From the IMG/VR virus record IMGVR_UViG_3300035698_009940, positions 1 through 37,324 of that record: a stretch of 37,324 nt of DNA. One strand, 5' to 3'. Under the pieces are notes generated by a model. The model was not told where the DNA came from. It saw only the letters and a list, made by a program, of their open reading frames with translations, and ran no database searches. Below, piece after piece: positions 14,422 through 22,004 of the stretch. The position numbers and the translations under genes are program-made. The first letter of the stretch is position 1, and each line of letters opens with the position of its first letter. This DNA comes from a virus.

Positions 14422-14886
14422 ATGAAGCGTTTTAATTTGGTGCTGTTGTCGATTGCACTGTTTGCAATCCTCTGTTCCCCGCTGTGTGCCGCTCCTGCGA
14501 TCGTCCCGGTGACCGGTGATGTAGTTGTGACCACGGACGCAGCCCCGCAAGCTGCTCGACGTATGACCAGAGCCGAACGCAAGGTGGCGAGGGAGGTTAT
14601 TCGTGACGCTGCGGAAGCTGCTGGTATGCGGAGACTCCAATTCATGCGGGCCGTCGAGAACGGTGATTCTGCTGCCGTCGAAGAATTGAAAGTCAGTTTG
14701 GCTTCGCAAGCGGAGAGTGGTGAGATTGACGTAGACCGTTTGCGAGAAATCTTCAACATGATTTTGGAATTCATTACAAAGCTGTTGCAGTTGTTTGCAC
14801 TGTTCGCTGACAACCAGACAGTAGACTCTGTCGATGCTTGGTGTGTGAACGCCGGGTTCGACATGGCCCTCGAATTGGCGGCGTAG
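14422..14886 (+). CDS. Exported helical protein with signal peptide
   Basis: This protein has 154 residues; the ATG follows CAAGGAG. A Sec signal is clear: MKRFN then a hydrophobic core (LVLLSIALFAILC) and a likely cut after CAA or CAAPA near residue 25. The mature part is Ala/Arg/Glu-rich helical (MTRAERKVAREVIRDAAEAA) with an amphipathic or hydrophobic helix (FNMILEFITKLLQLFALF). It could act in the periplasm or membrane. It is the first gene of a three-gene exported/protease group. Function unknown. Confidence 0.7.
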   Translation: MKRFNLVLLSIALFAILCSPLCAAPAIVPVTGDVVVTTDAAPQAARRMTRAERKVAREVIRDAAEAAGMRRLQFMRAVENGDSAAVEELKVSLASQAESGEIDVDRLREIFNMILEFITKLLQLFALFADNQTVDSVDAWCVNAGFDMALELAA

Positions 14887-14918
14887 TCACTTGACACCAT
14901 GAACCAAGGATTGATCCG

Positions 14919-15647
14919 ATGAAGCGTTCTGAAATGATCCGGCTGGGCAGCCACTTGATTGGCTGCCTGGCCCTGGCTGTCTCGCTGTTGGTGGCCCCGG
15001 CCTTCGGCGGTGAGCTTTCGATCAACGTGACGAGCTTCCCGCCCGGCCAAGCGTTGAAGCCTGGCACGGCTGTGTTGTTGTCCGTCGAGGGGTTGGAGCC
15101 GGGCCAAACTCCCCTCTGGCATCGAGTCGATGTGGCTGGCGATGTCGTGCTCAAGCTGGAAAATTATCATCTGTTTGCTGGGACTGCGGTGGGGCCCCGT
15201 ACGTTTATCGTCCAGGTGGCGTCGCCCGGTGCCGACCCGTTCGCGATTGCTACATTCGATTATGGGAATGGAGTAGACCCGGACCCTCCCTTGCCCCCGG
15301 AGCCAGAGCCTCCGGTGCCGGGGGTAAAGCACCAAGTAGTGATCGTGTTCGAGCGGGAGGAACTCGACAACTTGCCGCGTGCCCAGCAGGTGATAATTGC
15401 CAGCTTGACGTTCCGCGAGCGACTGGCCAAGGCAGGACACCGGCTGGTGGCAGTGGTGGATCAGCACAGTCAGGGAGCGGATGGAACCGCTCCGGCGGAG
15501 CTTACCGCTTATTTGGCCGCCTGCGAAGGTGATCCACTGCCTCGTATCTGTTTGGCACCACTGGCCGGCGGCAAGGTGCAGGATTTTCCGCTACCGCTGA
15601 CTGAGGATGCCGTTTTCGAGTTGCTTGACAAGGGAGAGTTGCCATGA
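14919..15647 (+). CDS. Exported protein with proline-rich linker
   Basis: This protein has 242 residues. An N-terminal signal (hydrophobic CLALAVSLLVAPAFGG) has likely cleavage after AFG near residue 29. The region 30-115 is strand-rich like an Ig-like/beta-sandwich domain (INVTSFPPGQAL, TAVLLSVEGLEPG). A linker DPDPPLPPEPEPPVPG at about 127-142 precedes a C-terminal alpha/beta domain (HQVVIVFEREELDNLP, RICLAPLAGGKVQDFPL) that resembles a thioredoxin-like or small Rossmann fold. It overlaps the papain-like gene by 4 nt, suggesting they act together at the cell surface or in the virion. Confidence 0.7.
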   Translation: MKRSEMIRLGSHLIGCLALAVSLLVAPAFGGELSINVTSFPPGQALKPGTAVLLSVEGLEPGQTPLWHRVDVAGDVVLKLENYHLFAGTAVGPRTFIVQVASPGADPFAIATFDYGNGVDPDPPLPPEPEPPVPGVKHQVVIVFEREELDNLPRAQQVIIASLTFRERLAKAGHRLVAVVDQHSQGADGTAPAELTAYLAACEGDPLPRICLAPLAGGKVQDFPLPLTEDAVFELLDKGELP

Positions 15648-16426
15648 ACGTTCCGCGAATCGGTGACAACAATTGGGAGCACGTCAGGCGGGAGTGTGGT
15701 GTGCTGCCACGATACGTTCGCTACGGCAGTGTAGAGGCACTAGCACAAGGATTGAGACCGGTAGGTGACTACCCGGACAAGCTGGTTCCGAAGGAGCAGT
15801 GGAAAGAACGGATCGAGGAATGTAACGCAAAGAAGATGTTTCCGATCCACTATTTCGAGGCAAACAAAGTTCCGGCGAAGAATCAGAACCCCACGAGATA
15901 TTGTTGGGCATACAGTTTGGCCAGTGTGGTCGAGGCAGTCGAGTTGATGCAAGCTCAGCAATATCAACGGCTCGCCCCTGCCACGTTGGGCTGGCTCGTG
16001 AATTGGCGAAACCAGGGCTACTGGCTGACGGATGCTCTAAGAGGTGCTTCGACGCGGGGAATTTCCGAGCATGAGTATTGTGCCGACGGGCAGATTCCCA
16101 GGCGACTTAGCGAGGAGGCCAAGGCCAATGCTCTCCACCACCGCCCGTTGGAATGGTTTGACACGATCGGGCCCGCTGGCGGTGACGAGGAAGAGCACGT
16201 TGCTCAGTGTGTTTCATTGCTGCTGAGTCCGTCGCCGGGCTACCACGCCTACAATTGGTGGGGTCATGCGTTGATGATGGCTGGACTTGAGTGGGACGAT
16301 ACCCAACGACACAATCTCCGCTGGGTGAATTGGAACAGTCATGGCGATGGGAGGATCGAATTGACCGGCTCGAAAGGTGTGCCGGATGAGTTCTATTCAC
16401 CACGTAGTGTTGCCTTCACTTCGTAG
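15644..16426 (+). CDS. Papain-like cysteine peptidase
   Basis: This protein has 260 residues. NQNPTRYCWAYSLASVVEA (about residues 85-103) carries the Gln and the CWA catalytic Cys of papain-type enzymes. GHALMMAGLEW (about 207-217) supplies the His, and WVNWNSHGDG (about 228-237) the Asn. The order Gln-Cys-His-Asn matches clan CA. There is no own signal peptide, but the gene overlaps an exported-protein gene. Possible roles are virion maturation, cleavage of host surface protein, or a toxin/immunity function. The family call is fairly sure, the role open. Confidence 0.7.
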   Translation: MNVPRIGDNNWEHVRRECGVLPRYVRYGSVEALAQGLRPVGDYPDKLVPKEQWKERIEECNAKKMFPIHYFEANKVPAKNQNPTRYCWAYSLASVVEAVELMQAQQYQRLAPATLGWLVNWRNQGYWLTDALRGASTRGISEHEYCADGQIPRRLSEEAKANALHHRPLEWFDTIGPAGGDEEEHVAQCVSLLLSPSPGYHAYNWWGHALMMAGLEWDDTQRHNLRWVNWNSHGDGRIELTGSKGVPDEFYSPRSVAFTS

Positions 16427-16576
16427 TGGAGAGATATCATGCTGGAGGATTCGTTGTTCAAGCCTACTGCTGCGGCCTGCAAGCGGATGGTAAAAACCAT
16501 CGAGGGCAGCCGGCGGTCGCAGACATCGAAGGTTAGATTTGTGGGGCCCTGTTGCCGTTTCAAAGGAGAAAGATCA

Positions 16577-16804
16577 ATGTTTGGATTTGGAAGAAAAGAA
16601 GGTCCGTTGAAGAAAGCTGGTCGTGAGGCTGCAGAGGCCGGAGACGCCGTGGAGCATGCAGCCTACGCGGCTCATGGGCTTATAGCAGAACTCACGGGGC
16701 TGGTGAAAGACGTTCGGGGAGGTGGTGCTGGTGTATCCATGAGCATCGCCAAGACGGATGACGGTTACGGGGTCATTGCACGGTACGTTCCACCGAAAGA
16801 GTAA
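16577..16804 (+). CDS. Small protein, possible membrane-associated
   Basis: This protein has 75 residues from the ATG at 16577 with an AAGGAGAA site; the 150 nt before it hold no supported gene. It begins MFGFGRKEGPLKKAGREAA, with an Ala-rich helix (AVEHAAYAAHGLIAELTGLV) and a strand-rich end. No family recognised. Confidence 0.55.
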   Translation: MFGFGRKEGPLKKAGREAAEAGDAVEHAAYAAHGLIAELTGLVKDVRGGGAGVSMSIAKTDDGYGVIARYVPPKE

Positions 16805-16809
16805 GGACA

Positions 16810-17058
16810 ATGGAGTTTACGTCTACATCTGTAAAGGTGCCGGATGGTTGCGTTCCATGTATTGTTTGCGGTCGGCATTGTGAAGAGGCAGAAGCGACTG
16901 AAGATCGGTATGGACTTGGACGAGTAATTCGTATCGGATCATCTTGTGATAAGTCGTTGGAACTCGACAATGAATTTGTGCGGACCAATTATCGTAAACC
17001 GCTTGATGCTGTGGCAGAGTGGAACGAAATGAACGGAGATAGTTCGGTTTGGGGTTAG
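16810..17058 (+). CDS. Small cysteine-containing protein
   Basis: This protein has 82 residues; the ATG follows GTAAGGACA. It has VPDGCVPCIVCGRHCEEAE, a four-Cys cluster that could bind zinc, then a helical C-terminus. The gene ends just upstream of a TATAAT box (17060). Function unknown. Confidence 0.5.
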   Translation: MEFTSTSVKVPDGCVPCIVCGRHCEEAEATEDRYGLGRVIRIGSSCDKSLELDNEFVRTNYRKPLDAVAEWNEMNGDSSVWG

Positions 17059-17059
17059 C

Positions 17060-17065
17060 TATAAT
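17060..17065 (+). promoter_or_regulatory. Putative promoter -10 box TATAAT
   Basis: The sequence TAGCTATAATAGAGG lies directly after the stop at 17058 and 21 nt upstream of the clamp-loader GTG, so the mRNA leader would be about 15 nt. AAGGAGACG in it is the ribosome site. Confidence 0.5.
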
Positions 17066-17085
17066 AGAGGCAAGGAGACGAGCGA

Positions 17086-18009
17086 GTGACCGAAACGAAT
17101 CGAGGATTGTATCAGAAACACCGGCCGAAGACGCTTAAGGAAGTCTTGGGGCAGCCCGAAGCGGTGAACACGATCAGGAAGCACCTGCAAGCGAAGACGG
17201 TTCCCCATGCAATTCTGTTCACTGGTCCCTCGGGCTGCGGGAAAACAACGCTGGCCAGAATCTTGAGACGTGCCCTGGACTGCGGTGATGCTGATTTTGT
17301 TGAAGAGAATGCAGCACGTCACCGTGGCATTGATATGGTGAGGAGTATTGGGCAACGGGTCGGCCTTTCACCGTTGGTTGGGACTACGCGAGTTTGGCTC
17401 ATCGATGAAGTTGCCCAGTTGACCCCAGCGGCTCAGGATTGTTTTCTCAAGCTCTTGGAAGACCCTCCAGGGCATGTCTATTTTATGCTCGCTACGACCG
17501 ATCCGCAGAAGCTCAAGAATACAATCCTCACACGCTGCGAAGAGATCAGGGTCAAGGCTCTGTCGGTCAAGGCAGTCGAGCAGTTAGTGATGGAAGTTGC
17601 TGGGAAAGAGGAAATTGAACTGCATGAAGATGTGATCGACAAGATCGTGGAGATTGCAGAGGGATCGGCTCGCAAGGCTTTGGTGCTGTTGAGTCAGGTG
17701 ATAGGGGAAGATGATAGGGAGAAGCAACTGAGGATGCTGGAGCGTGGGAGTAGCAAGCAGCAGGCGTTTCAGCTTTGCAAGGTGTTGTTGCAGGGAGGTG
17801 GTTGGGGAGGGGCCGCGAAGATTCTGAAGGCCATCGACGATGATCCGGAGAATATCCGATATATGGTGCTCGGCTATATGCGGAAGGTCTTATTAGGTGG
17901 GGGCGAGCAGGCTCCACGAGCAGCCGACGTGATCGATCTGTTCCGTGACAATTTCTACGATAGTAAGCACGCGGGACTGGCCCTGACTTGTTGGGAACTG
18001 TTGAAATAG
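17086..18009 (+). CDS. Clamp loader AAA+ ATPase (DnaX-like)
   Basis: This protein has 307 residues with a GTG start and CAAGGAGACG upstream. RGLYQKHRPKTLKEVLGQ is the classical DnaX/RFC start; Walker A GPSGCGKTTLA is near residues 47-57, Walker B VWLIDEVAQL near 104, followed by FLKLLEDPPGHVYFMLATTD (sensor 1) and ILTRCEEIRV carrying the SRC-type arginine finger region. It lacks the usual zinc-finger insertion of DnaX and is short, like phage loaders. It opens the DnaN-like clamp (4928) and places it on primed DNA. It heads a replication/recombination operon that reaches the UvsX gene. Confidence 0.9.
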   Translation: MTETNRGLYQKHRPKTLKEVLGQPEAVNTIRKHLQAKTVPHAILFTGPSGCGKTTLARILRRALDCGDADFVEENAARHRGIDMVRSIGQRVGLSPLVGTTRVWLIDEVAQLTPAAQDCFLKLLEDPPGHVYFMLATTDPQKLKNTILTRCEEIRVKALSVKAVEQLVMEVAGKEEIELHEDVIDKIVEIAEGSARKALVLLSQVIGEDDREKQLRMLERGSSKQQAFQLCKVLLQGGGWGGAAKILKAIDDDPENIRYMVLGYMRKVLLGGGEQAPRAADVIDLFRDNFYDSKHAGLALTCWELLK

Positions 18010-18022
18010 GAGACTGAGAACG

Positions 18023-18217
18023 ATGGCGAAGCAAGCACGAGTATCATTTTCGGTCACCCGCACGATCAACCTTGGGAATTATGAATCGGTGAAGGTTCAG
18101 GCAGGGCTGGAGGTGCAGTGCGATCGGGATGCCGATGCGATCGCCGAGGCCACGAAAGAAGTCAGGAAGTACGTAGACACCCGTATCAAACAGGAGACAT
18201 TGAAATGGCAGGTGTAA
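18023..18217 (+). CDS. Small conserved phage protein
   Basis: This protein has 64 residues with a TAGGAGACT site. It is strand-rich (VSFSVTRTINLGNYESVKV) then helical with charged residues (AIAEATKEVRKYVD). The pattern resembles small phage proteins found between clamp loader and recombination mediator genes. Function unknown. Confidence 0.65.
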   Translation: MAKQARVSFSVTRTINLGNYESVKVQAGLEVQCDRDADAIAEATKEVRKYVDTRIKQETLKWQV

Positions 18218-18690
18218 CGAAAGAAGTTGAAGGTCCCCGGCTGGAGATCGATGAATTCCGGCTGGATGAAGAGTGGATCGGGCAACCGAAGCTCTACTTT
18301 ACCTGGGCGAAAAAGCAGGCTGTTGCAGTCCGTCGTCTCGATCAAGTGAAGTCGGCCCTTGATGTTACGAGAGCTGATCTGGATGCTGACATCCGAAGTT
18401 CTCCGGAGAGCTACGACGTGGCGAAGATCACTGAGAAGGTCGTCGAGAACTTGATCCTTGGCAACGATGGGTATCAGGCTGCGGTCGCTGCCGTGGGGAA
18501 GGCCAAGTACGAGCTGGAGATTCTGAGGGCTACCACGACGGCACTGGAGCATCGAAAACAAACCCTGGAGAATCTGGTCAAGCTCCACGGACAAAACTAC
18601 TTCTCCACGCCGCACGCCGATGGAGACAATAGAGAGGTGATGGGCAACGCAGAGAAGCGGGCTGCTAGGAGGGGGAAACCGAGACAATGA
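18205..18690 (+). CDS. UvsY-like recombination mediator
   Basis: This protein has 161 residues from the ATG at 18205 (CAGGAGAC site), overlapping the previous gene by 13 nt. It is helical throughout: LDEEWIGQPKLYFTWAKKQA, VKSALDVTRADLDADIRSSP, then ALEHRKQTLENLVKLHGQNY and FSTP near the C-terminus. This layout and the position between loader, single-strand binding protein and UvsX match phage UvsY-like mediators, which help RecA-type recombinases displace the single-strand binding protein. Inferred from pattern and context. Confidence 0.55.
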   Translation: MAGVTKEVEGPRLEIDEFRLDEEWIGQPKLYFTWAKKQAVAVRRLDQVKSALDVTRADLDADIRSSPESYDVAKITEKVVENLILGNDGYQAAVAAVGKAKYELEILRATTTALEHRKQTLENLVKLHGQNYFSTPHADGDNREVMGNAEKRAARRGKPRQ

Positions 18691-18878
18691 CATGGTCCGG
18701 CTGGCTGATGATGATGGCGATGATGGGCATGGTGATAGCCGGTCCGTGCATGTTGTACTTGTGCGTGAAACTGTCCGCCTACGGGTGGTATCGAGGTAGA
18801 GAAGTGTTTTTTCAATCAAGAGCAAGGAGACAAAAATGGCGACAACACGACAGAAGCGACAGAAGCGAGAACGAGTAA
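18687..18878 (+). CDS. Small membrane protein
   Basis: This protein has 63 residues; the ATG overlaps the UvsY-like stop (ATGA). WLMMMAMMGMVIAGPCMLYL is a transmembrane helix near the N-terminus, followed by a basic tail. Its 3' end overlaps the single-strand binding protein start by 43 nt, which weakens the case. Function unknown. Confidence 0.4.
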   Translation: MTWSGWLMMMAMMGMVIAGPCMLYLCVKLSAYGWYRGREVFFQSRARRQKWRQHDRSDRSENE

Positions 18879-20008
18879 GTGGTCGGCAGCGTGCTAAGGA
18901 GCACAAGACAAGCTCTGCTGGCATGTCGATCCGATTGCCCGAGGGGGTATCTTTCTTCTCGGTCAAGCAAGCCGGGCCGATGAAGTTTGACATCATTCCA
19001 TACTCTGTACCAAGTGGTGCAGGCAATCCGTGGAAGGAAGATGGCAAGGTCCACTTTGAGCGAACTTTTTGGGCCCACCGTGGGATCGGGCCGAACAACG
19101 ATTCCTATGTCTGCCCGGCCAAGACAGCCAACAAGCCGTGCCCGATCTGCGAGGCCCGTGCCGTGCTGGCTGCTGATCCAGACAGCGATAAAAACACGGT
19201 CAAGGCTCTGCTGCCGAAAGAGCGGCAGTTGTGGAACATCTATGACCACGCGGAGCCCGAGAAGGGTGTCCAGGTGTGGGACGTGAGCTTCCATCTGTTT
19301 GGCAAGCAACTCGATGCTCGGATCAACAACGCGGATGAAGATGACGACTACGAATTCTTTTCTGATCTGGAAGATGGTTCCACGTTGCGGGTCGGATTCG
19401 CAGAGGACTTTTTCAACAAGACGAAGTTCTTCACCACTGAGTCGATTGATTTCAAGTCCCGAAAAGAGCCGCTGTCTTCTGATATTGCTGAGGCGGCAAA
19501 CGTGCTCGACGAGCTGCTCACCATCGAGCCCTACGAGAAGCTGAAGGCAATCTTCCACCAGATTGACGTGCCCGACGACGAAGACGAGGACGAGGATGAT
19601 GATGAGCCTGCTGCTTCCCCGAAAAAGAAAGCTCCGAAAAAGGCTAAGCCGAAGGCCAAGGCCCAAACTGCCGATGACCTCGGGATCGAGAAGGGCGAGA
19701 GTGTGAGCCATGAGGACTTCGGAACCTGTGACGTTGTCAAGATCAGCCCGGATGGAACCTCCTTGACTATCATGGACGAAGAAGGTGAGGTGCATCGGGC
19801 GGTTGCCCCGGATGAGGTGGAGCTAATCCCTTTTGAGGATGAGGATGAGCCGGAACCGGAACCGGAACCGAAGAAGAAAACGACCAAGGCCAAGCCGAAG
19901 GCCAAGGCGAAGAAGAAGCCTGAACCTGAACCTGAACCTGAACCTGATGATGACGATGACTTGTTTGACGATGACGAGGATTGGGGTGGCGATGACGATG
20001 ATGATTAA
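18836..20008 (+). CDS. Single-stranded DNA-binding protein, gp32-like, long acidic tail
   Basis: This protein has 390 residues with a CAAGGAGAC site. Basic N-terminus (RQKRQKRERVSGRQRAK), then an OB-like core: VSFFSVKQAGPMKFDIIPY, FWAHRGIGPNNDSYVCP, KPCPICEARA (zinc Cys) and YDHAEPEKGVQVWDVS, the layout of gp32-type phage binding proteins. After residue 240 come Lys/Pro/Ala linkers, a small strand-rich domain (about 280-325, VSHEDFGTCDVVKISPDG) that looks like a KOW/SH3-type insert, and EP repeats with a terminal Asp-rich tail. Acidic tails recruit partner replication proteins. Tandem DNA repeats encode the EP runs (19854-19869, 19919-19946). Confidence 0.8.
   Translation: MATTRQKRQKRERVSGRQRAKEHKTSSAGMSIRLPEGVSFFSVKQAGPMKFDIIPYSVPSGAGNPWKEDGKVHFERTFWAHRGIGPNNDSYVCPAKTANKPCPICEARAVLAADPDSDKNTVKALLPKERQLWNIYDHAEPEKGVQVWDVSFHLFGKQLDARINNADEDDDYEFFSDLEDGSTLRVGFAEDFFNKTKFFTTESIDFKSRKEPLSSDIAEAANVLDELLTIEPYEKLKAIFHQIDVPDDEDEDEDDDEPAASPKKKAPKKAKPKAKAQTADDLGIEKGESVSHEDFGTCDVVKISPDGTSLTIMDEEGEVHRAVAPDEVELIPFEDEDEPEPEPEPKKKTTKAKPKAKAKKKPEPEPEPEPDDDDDLFDDDEDWGGDDDDD
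19919..19946 (+). repeat. CCTGAA hexanucleotide run in the binding-protein gene
   Basis: CCTGAA is repeated about 4.5 times, encoding Pro-Glu. A shorter related run (CCGGAA) lies at 19853-19870. These in-frame microsatellites are prone to length change and would alter the tail length without frameshift. Confidence 0.7.
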
Positions 20009-20238
20009 AGCAGCAGCGATGTGACGGCATCGAGGGGGGTTCCCCGTCGAGGAGCGGTTGGAGTAACAGCCAGCCACAGGATCGCCAGTTGGAATCAGGG
20101 GTCCCGCCCCCAACCGGTCCGCCCCCGCCTGTTGCTTGTTTTGGAAGCAAACCGCATGAAGGGTGTTAAGAAGTGAGATAGTGCGGGGTACGGTCGATCG
20201 GTGGCTCACTAAATGGCATCCGAACCGATCGACAGCAT
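20009..20238 (+). other. Non-coding stretch after the binding-protein gene
   Basis: No convincing gene is seen. A GC-rich inverted repeat (TCGAGGGGGG around TTCCCCGTCGA, about 20029-20050) follows the stop and could be a terminator-like hairpin although no T-run follows. The rest is GC-rich with C-runs around 20104-20130. It leads into the two tRNA-like elements. Confidence 0.4.
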
Positions 20239-20327
20239 GGTCCTGTGGCTGGATGTGTACAGTCTGGCCGTGGTGGTTTCGCAGTGAACGTATGCTGCGG
20301 GCGAAGGTTCGAGTCCTTCCAGGACCT
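20239..20327 (+). tRNA. tRNA-like element 1, identity unresolved
   Basis: GGTCCTG (20239-20245) pairs fully with CAGGACC (20320-20326), forming a 7-bp acceptor stem followed by T. GAAGG TTCGAGT CCTTC is a perfect T-arm with canonical loop. TG follows the 5' acceptor strand as positions 8-9, and GCTG/CAGT can form a D-stem. The span of 88 nt suits a class II tRNA. I could not fold a regular 5-bp/7-nt anticodon arm; CGCAG/CTGCG (about 20280-20299) pairs around a 10-nt loop instead. It may be a divergent tRNA, a degenerate one or a tRNA mimic. Confidence 0.45.
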
Positions 20328-20391
20328 TTTGAAAAGGAAGCATACCACGCCCCGGAATGCGGCTGCCGGGTATCCAAAAGGGTCGCGAATT

Positions 20392-20551
20392 GGTCCCGTG
20401 GCGGAAATGAGCCGAACGGCTCAGGTAGACGCAGGAAATGTCCAACCGTCCGGCGTGATAGACCCAGACAGCGGCTTAGGGAGGCTCCCAAGGCTGACCG
20501 CCAGAAGGTCGTTTGAAGTTGCCGGTGCAGGTTCGAGTCCTGCCGGGACCA
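20392..20551 (+). ncRNA. tRNA-like element 2, enlarged
   Basis: GGTCCCG (20392-20398) pairs fully with CGGGACC (20544-20550), then A as discriminator. GCAGG TTCGAGT CCTGC forms a perfect T-arm. The 5' side reads TGGCGGAAATG and later GGTAGACGC, very like a class II (Leu-type) D-arm, but a small hairpin GAGCCG/CGGCTC interrupts the D-loop. The total of 160 nt is about 70 nt too long for a tRNA, and no normal anticodon arm is visible between the D- and T-arms. Options are a tRNA with an unusual insertion, or a tRNA-mimicking phage RNA. It ends 18 nt before the UvsX start. Confidence 0.45.
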
Positions 20552-20569
20552 CTGAAAGGAAGTACAGGA

Positions 20570-21664
20570 ATGACTAAAGACTCCGACGCTGCTAGGAAAG
20601 CCCTGCTAAAACCGCTCGTGGTCCAGCAAGAGATCCTCCGGTCTGATTATCTCAGCACGGGCTCCACGCTTCTCAACATGGCCTGCACCGGGAAGCCCTA
20701 CGGTGGCTTTCTCAAGGGGCATTATTTTTTCATCGTCGGTGATTCGGCTAGTGGTAAGACGTTCCTGTCGCTTACATGCTTCGCTGAGGCGGCAATCAAT
20801 CGACACTTCGACAACTATCGACTCATCTTCGACAACGTGGAGGGCGGGGCGTTGATGAGTTTGCGGAAGTTCTTTGGTAAGGGCGTCGCCGATCGGCTGG
20901 AGCCCCCTGCTGTGGACGATGAAGGCAAGCCGGTCTATTCTGCGACGATAGAGGATTTCTACTTCCACGTGGATGACGCTCAAAAGATTGGCAAGCCGTT
21001 CGTCTACGTGCTCGATTCGATGGACGCTCTAAGCAGCCTGTACGAAAAAAAGAAGTTCGACGAAAAGAAGAAGGCCTCCAGAGGTGGCCCGGTGGCTAAA
21101 GGAGACTACGGTGACGGCAAGGCCAAGAGCAACAGCACGATGCTGCGGAAGGTTTTGTCGGGGATACACAAGACGGGCTCCATCTTGATCTTGATAAGCC
21201 AGACGCGGGACAACGTGGGCGGGGGACCGTTTGAGCCCTCCAAAGTCCGCAGCGGTGGCCGTGCCTTGAAGTTCTATTGTGGGTTGGAGTTGTGGTCGTC
21301 TGTGCGTGGTGTGATAAAGAAAACGGTCAAGGGGAAGCCACGGAAGATCGGGGTGAAGGTCAAAGTCCAGGTGCAGAAAAACAGGATTCAGGGCAAGGAC
21401 CGGACGATTGAACTGCCCATCCACTACAGTATGGGGATTGACGATTTGGGAAGCTGCGTTGATTTTCTGGTGGAGGAAGATCACTGGCCGGCCACCAACG
21501 GGATGATCGTGGCAGATGACCTAGACTTGAAAGGCAAACGGGAGACGCTGATCCGCAAGATCGAAGCGGGTGGGTTGGAGCGTGACCTGCGGGAGCTGGT
21601 CACTGACGTGTGGAATGAAATCGAGAAGGCGTGCGAAGTAATCCGCAAACCGCGTTATTCCTGA
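20570..21664 (+). CDS. UvsX/RecA-like recombinase
   Basis: This protein has 364 residues from the ATG at 20570 (AAGGAAGTACAGGA upstream); longer frames run into the tRNA-like element. Walker A is GDSASGKTFLSL near residue 58, Walker B VYVLDSMDAL near 146, and ILILISQTRDNVG (about 204-216) is the RecA L2-preceding glutamine motif. STGSTLLNMACTG at the start is typical of RecA-fold strand-exchange proteins. Together with the UvsY-like and gp32-like proteins upstream it forms a T4-type recombination module. The expected role is strand invasion in recombination-dependent replication and repair. Confidence 0.85.
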   Translation: MTKDSDAARKALLKPLVVQQEILRSDYLSTGSTLLNMACTGKPYGGFLKGHYFFIVGDSASGKTFLSLTCFAEAAINRHFDNYRLIFDNVEGGALMSLRKFFGKGVADRLEPPAVDDEGKPVYSATIEDFYFHVDDAQKIGKPFVYVLDSMDALSSLYEKKKFDEKKKASRGGPVAKGDYGDGKAKSNSTMLRKVLSGIHKTGSILILISQTRDNVGGGPFEPSKVRSGGRALKFYCGLELWSSVRGVIKKTVKGKPRKIGVKVKVQVQKNRIQGKDRTIELPIHYSMGIDDLGSCVDFLVEEDHWPATNGMIVADDLDLKGKRETLIRKIEAGGLERDLRELVTDVWNEIEKACEVIRKPRYS

Positions 21665-21675
21665 TAGAGGATTGA

Positions 21676-21873
21676 ATGATGTTGGTGTTGACTCGCAAAA
21701 AGGATGAACGGATCGTTATTAATGACAACATTGTCGTGGTGGTGGTCGAGATACGAGGTGACAAGGTGCGTTTGGGAATCGAGGCCCCCAAGGAAGTCCC
21801 GATCCATCGGCAGGAGGTTTACGAGGCAATCAAACGTGGCGAAAGCCCGAAGCACCCGCAGAGTGGAGGATAG
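21676..21873 (+). CDS. csrA: CsrA/RsmA-family RNA-binding regulator
   Basis: This protein has 65 residues, the usual length. MLVLTRKKDERIVINDNI at the N-terminus, then VVEIRGDKVRLGIEAPKEVP and IHRQEVYEAI are the canonical CsrA strands and helix; the RNA-binding Leu/Thr/Arg residues of strand 1 and the VPIHR segment of strand 5 are intact. It binds GGA-containing hairpins in mRNA leaders to block or stabilise transcripts. Viral copies are uncommon and may redirect host carbon and motility control or time phage genes. The start could be the first or the second ATG (21676 or 21679). Promoter-leader element copy 2 follows it. Confidence 0.92.
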   Translation: MMLVLTRKKDERIVINDNIVVVVVEIRGDKVRLGIEAPKEVPIHRQEVYEAIKRGESPKHPQSGG

Positions 21874-21891
21874 TAGCGAAGCCCCCTAGAA

Positions 21892-21984
21892 TCGCCGAGA
21901 AGGGGCCATACGCGGCTTTGATTTGGGATTAGGGATAACCAAGGGACAGAGGGCTGGAGGCGAGTAGAGGGGCTGTTACCGGGA
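21892..21984 (+). promoter_or_regulatory. Repeated promoter-leader element, copy 2
   Basis: It shares GCCGAGAAGGGGCCATACG, GGATTAGG, then a weakened -10 (GATAAC, 21934-21939) and the leader CTGGAGGCGAGTAGAGGGGC with copy 1. It lies between csrA and an ORFan at 22005. The poorer -10 suggests lower activity. Confidence 0.75.
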
Positions 21985-22004
21985 TTTGAGAAGAAGATGG
22001 AAAA

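Noticed and set aside
20163-20516. Open frame of 117 codons over the tRNA-like elements
   Set aside because: It reads straight through both acceptor/T-arm structures and has the Arg/Trp/Pro-rich look of translated structural RNA.
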